25,139 bases of DNA, from assembly GCA_002396385.1 (NCBI GenBank), contig DGTD01000021.1, forward strand, positions 1-25,139, read 5' to 3'. Source of the stretch: Bacteroidales bacterium UBA4345 (GTDB lineage: Bacteria > Bacteroidota > Bacteroidia > Bacteroidales > Paludibacteraceae). This document shows, in pieces, positions 23,900 through 25,139 of this stretch. The position numbers and the translations under genes were made by a program. The first letter of the stretch is position 1, and the number at the start of each line of letters is the position of its first letter. A model generated the notes under the pieces. That model did no database searches. It had not been told where the DNA came from and was given only the letters and a program-made list of their open reading frames with translations.

Positions 23900-25139
23900 A
23901 TGATGCACGAAGAAACAACAGGAATCATATCAATAAGCGGAGATGCCGACGAGAGCTACAAGTTTGAGGAAGGCGATGGCGAGAACATGCCCATACTTCC
24001 CCTCCGCAACATGGTACTCTTTCCCGGCGTGATAATGCCCGTGGCGCTTGGTCGCAAGAAGTCGCTGAACGCCGTCAGATACTGCCACAAGAAGAACGCC
24101 CCTATAGGCGTATTCGCACAGAAAGACGCCAAAGTGGAAGACCCGAGCATTAACGACCTCAACACCAACGGCACAATGGCCGTGGTGCTGAAGATACTGG
24201 AGATGCCCGACGGCACCTCGAGCGCCATTATGCAGGGGAAAGCCCGCATCGGCCTGCTGTCGTTAGACAACAGCGAACCTTTTGTAAGGGGCAACGTAGA
24301 GTTGAGGGAAGAAGAGAAGGCCAGCAACACCGACCCCGAGTTCAAAGCCTTGCAGAACAGCATAAAGGAGAACGCCATAAAGTTGGTGAAAAGCGGGGGC
24401 AACGTGCCCCCCGAGGCTTCATTCGCCATCAGCAACATAGAAGGCACCCGCCAACTCATCAACTTCATCAGTGCCAACCTCAATTTCAGCCTGAAAGACA
24501 AGCAGATGCTACTTGACGAAGACAACATGAAGGCACGCGCCTTCAAACTGCTGGGACTGCTGAACGAAGAACTGAAAATGCTGGAGTTGAAAATGGAAAT
24601 CCAGAGCAAGACCCAGAACGGCATTGAGAAACAGCAACGCGAATACTTCCTGCACCAACAGATAAAGACCATACAAGACGAACTGGGCGACAGCGACGAT
24701 GTGAGCCAAGACTTCGAGAACTTCAAACAGCGCGCTAGCGAGAAGAAGTGGAGCGAAGCCGTTGCCGATGTCTTCGACAAGGAGTTGAAGAAGCTGAAGC
24801 GCCTCTCGCCACACTCGCCAGAATATGGTGTCCAGGCCAACTACCTCGACACCCTCGTCAACCTGCCATGGGGCGAATACAGCAAAGACAGCATCAACCT
24901 GAAAAAGGCGCAAAAGATACTGAACCGTGACCATTACGGTATGGACCAGGTAAAAGACCGCATATTGGAGCACCTGGCCGTCTTGAAACTGAAAAACGAC
25001 ATGAAGTCGCCTATCATCTGCCTTTACGGCCCTCCGGGCGTGGGTAAGACCTCGCTGGGCAAATCGATCGCCGAAGCGCTGAACCGCAAATACGTACGCA
25101 TCTCGTTGGGTGGACTGCACGACGAGAGCGAGATACGCG
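23900..25139 (+). CDS. lon: Lon protease (ATP-dependent, LonA type), N-terminal half; runs off the right edge
   Basis: The frame is open from the ATG pair at 23900/23903 to the window end (about 413 codons). After an acidic N-terminal tail comes the LAN substrate-binding domain (MPILPLRNMVLFPGVIMPV, about residues 31-230), the helical linker with the characteristic QREYFLHQQIKTIQDELG, then NLPWGEYSKD, DHYGMDQVKDRILEHLAV and the AAA+ Walker A GPPGVGKTS beginning at residue 377. The AAA+ remainder and the Ser-Lys protease domain lie beyond the window. Lon degrades misfolded and regulatory proteins in the cytosol. It is 57 nt after the GldB-family gene with no clear promoter in the gap, so it may be co-transcribed. 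Confidence 0.96.
   Translation, partial: MMHEETTGIISISGDADESYKFEEGDGENMPILPLRNMVLFPGVIMPVALGRKKSLNAVRYCHKKNAPIGVFAQKDAKVEDPSINDLNTNGTMAVVLKILEMPDGTSSAIMQGKARIGLLSLDNSEPFVRGNVELREEEKASNTDPEFKALQNSIKENAIKLVKSGGNVPPEASFAISNIEGTRQLINFISANLNFSLKDKQMLLDEDNMKARAFKLLGLLNEELKMLELKMEIQSKTQNGIEKQQREYFLHQQIKTIQDELGDSDDVSQDFENFKQRASEKKWSEAVADVFDKELKKLKRLSPHSPEYGVQANYLDTLVNLPWGEYSKDSINLKKAQKILNRDHYGMDQVKDRILEHLAVLKLKNDMKSPIICLYGPPGVGKTSLGKSIAEALNRKYVRISLGGLHDESEIR

Noticed and set aside
22784..23908. Long minus-strand open frame (374 codons) opposite the GldB-family gene
   Set aside because: It mirrors the strongly biased codons of the real gene; its translation is His/Val-rich with no domain or signal, and the plus-strand gene is well supported.
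23956..24840. Minus-strand open frame (294 codons) opposite lon
   Set aside because: Ser/Phe/Leu-rich shadow of the clearly recognisable Lon frame.

Overview
The window looks like chromosomal DNA from a Bacteroidetes bacterium, most likely order Bacteroidales (a Prevotella-like lineage is possible, but genus cannot be fixed by eye). The grounds are: -7 boxes of the form TAnnTTTG, several with a TTTG element 19 nt upstream and few Shine-Dalgarno sites; many lipoproteins with Bacteroidales-style lipoboxes; a type IX secretion C-terminal sorting domain; a GldB-family lipoprotein; a FISUMP-domain lipoprotein; DUF4625-like lipoproteins beside a TonB-dependent receptor; and a YbiT-type ABC-F protein. 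No rRNA, tRNA, CRISPR array, insertion sequence or phage gene was recognised.

Left part (1-8.1 kb): the 3' end of a secreted glycoside hydrolase family 8 enzyme with a type IX sorting domain; a promoter plus terminator pair that may make a short RNA or an attenuated leader; a surface 5'-nucleotidase-type metallophosphoesterase; an unknown exported protein; a short-chain dehydrogenase on the minus strand; a small exported orphan followed by a strongly folded leader and an unknown cytosolic protein; a second unknown cytosolic protein; a minus-strand pair of CAP-domain lipoprotein and PptA-like tautomerase; and queE (queuosine precursor synthesis).

Middle (8.1-15.0 kb): a FISUMP lipoprotein fused to a second domain, then a compact co-directional run of TPR protein, lipid-anchored SPFH/Band 7 protein, nicotinamidase (pncA) and nicotinate phosphoribosyltransferase (pncB), closed by a strong terminator. 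The last two enzymes together turn nicotinamide into nicotinate mononucleotide for NAD. The TPR protein carries a C-terminal retropepsin-like domain whose active-site motif is degenerate.

Right part (15.2-25.1 kb): the most interesting locus is a probable metal-acquisition cassette at 15244-19620. It has two tandem small Cys/His exported proteins separated by a hairpin-rich 384-nt spacer, a TonB-dependent receptor, and two small His-rich DUF4625-like lipoproteins, ended by one long terminator. It is followed by a free-standing Rpn/PD-(D/E)XK nuclease gene with in-frame tandem repeats and a near-consensus promoter. Last comes a probable run of ABC-F ATPase (second ATPase site degenerate), GldB-family lipoprotein and the first half of lon, which leaves the window at the right edge.

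Most genes are ordinary housekeeping or envelope functions. The parts that merit follow-up are the metal cassette and its folded spacer, the folded leader at 5.15-5.35 kb, the degenerate retropepsin domain, the lipidated SPFH protein, the 20-bp palindrome upstream of the FISUMP gene, and the terminator-bounded transcript at 1.05-1.16 kb.
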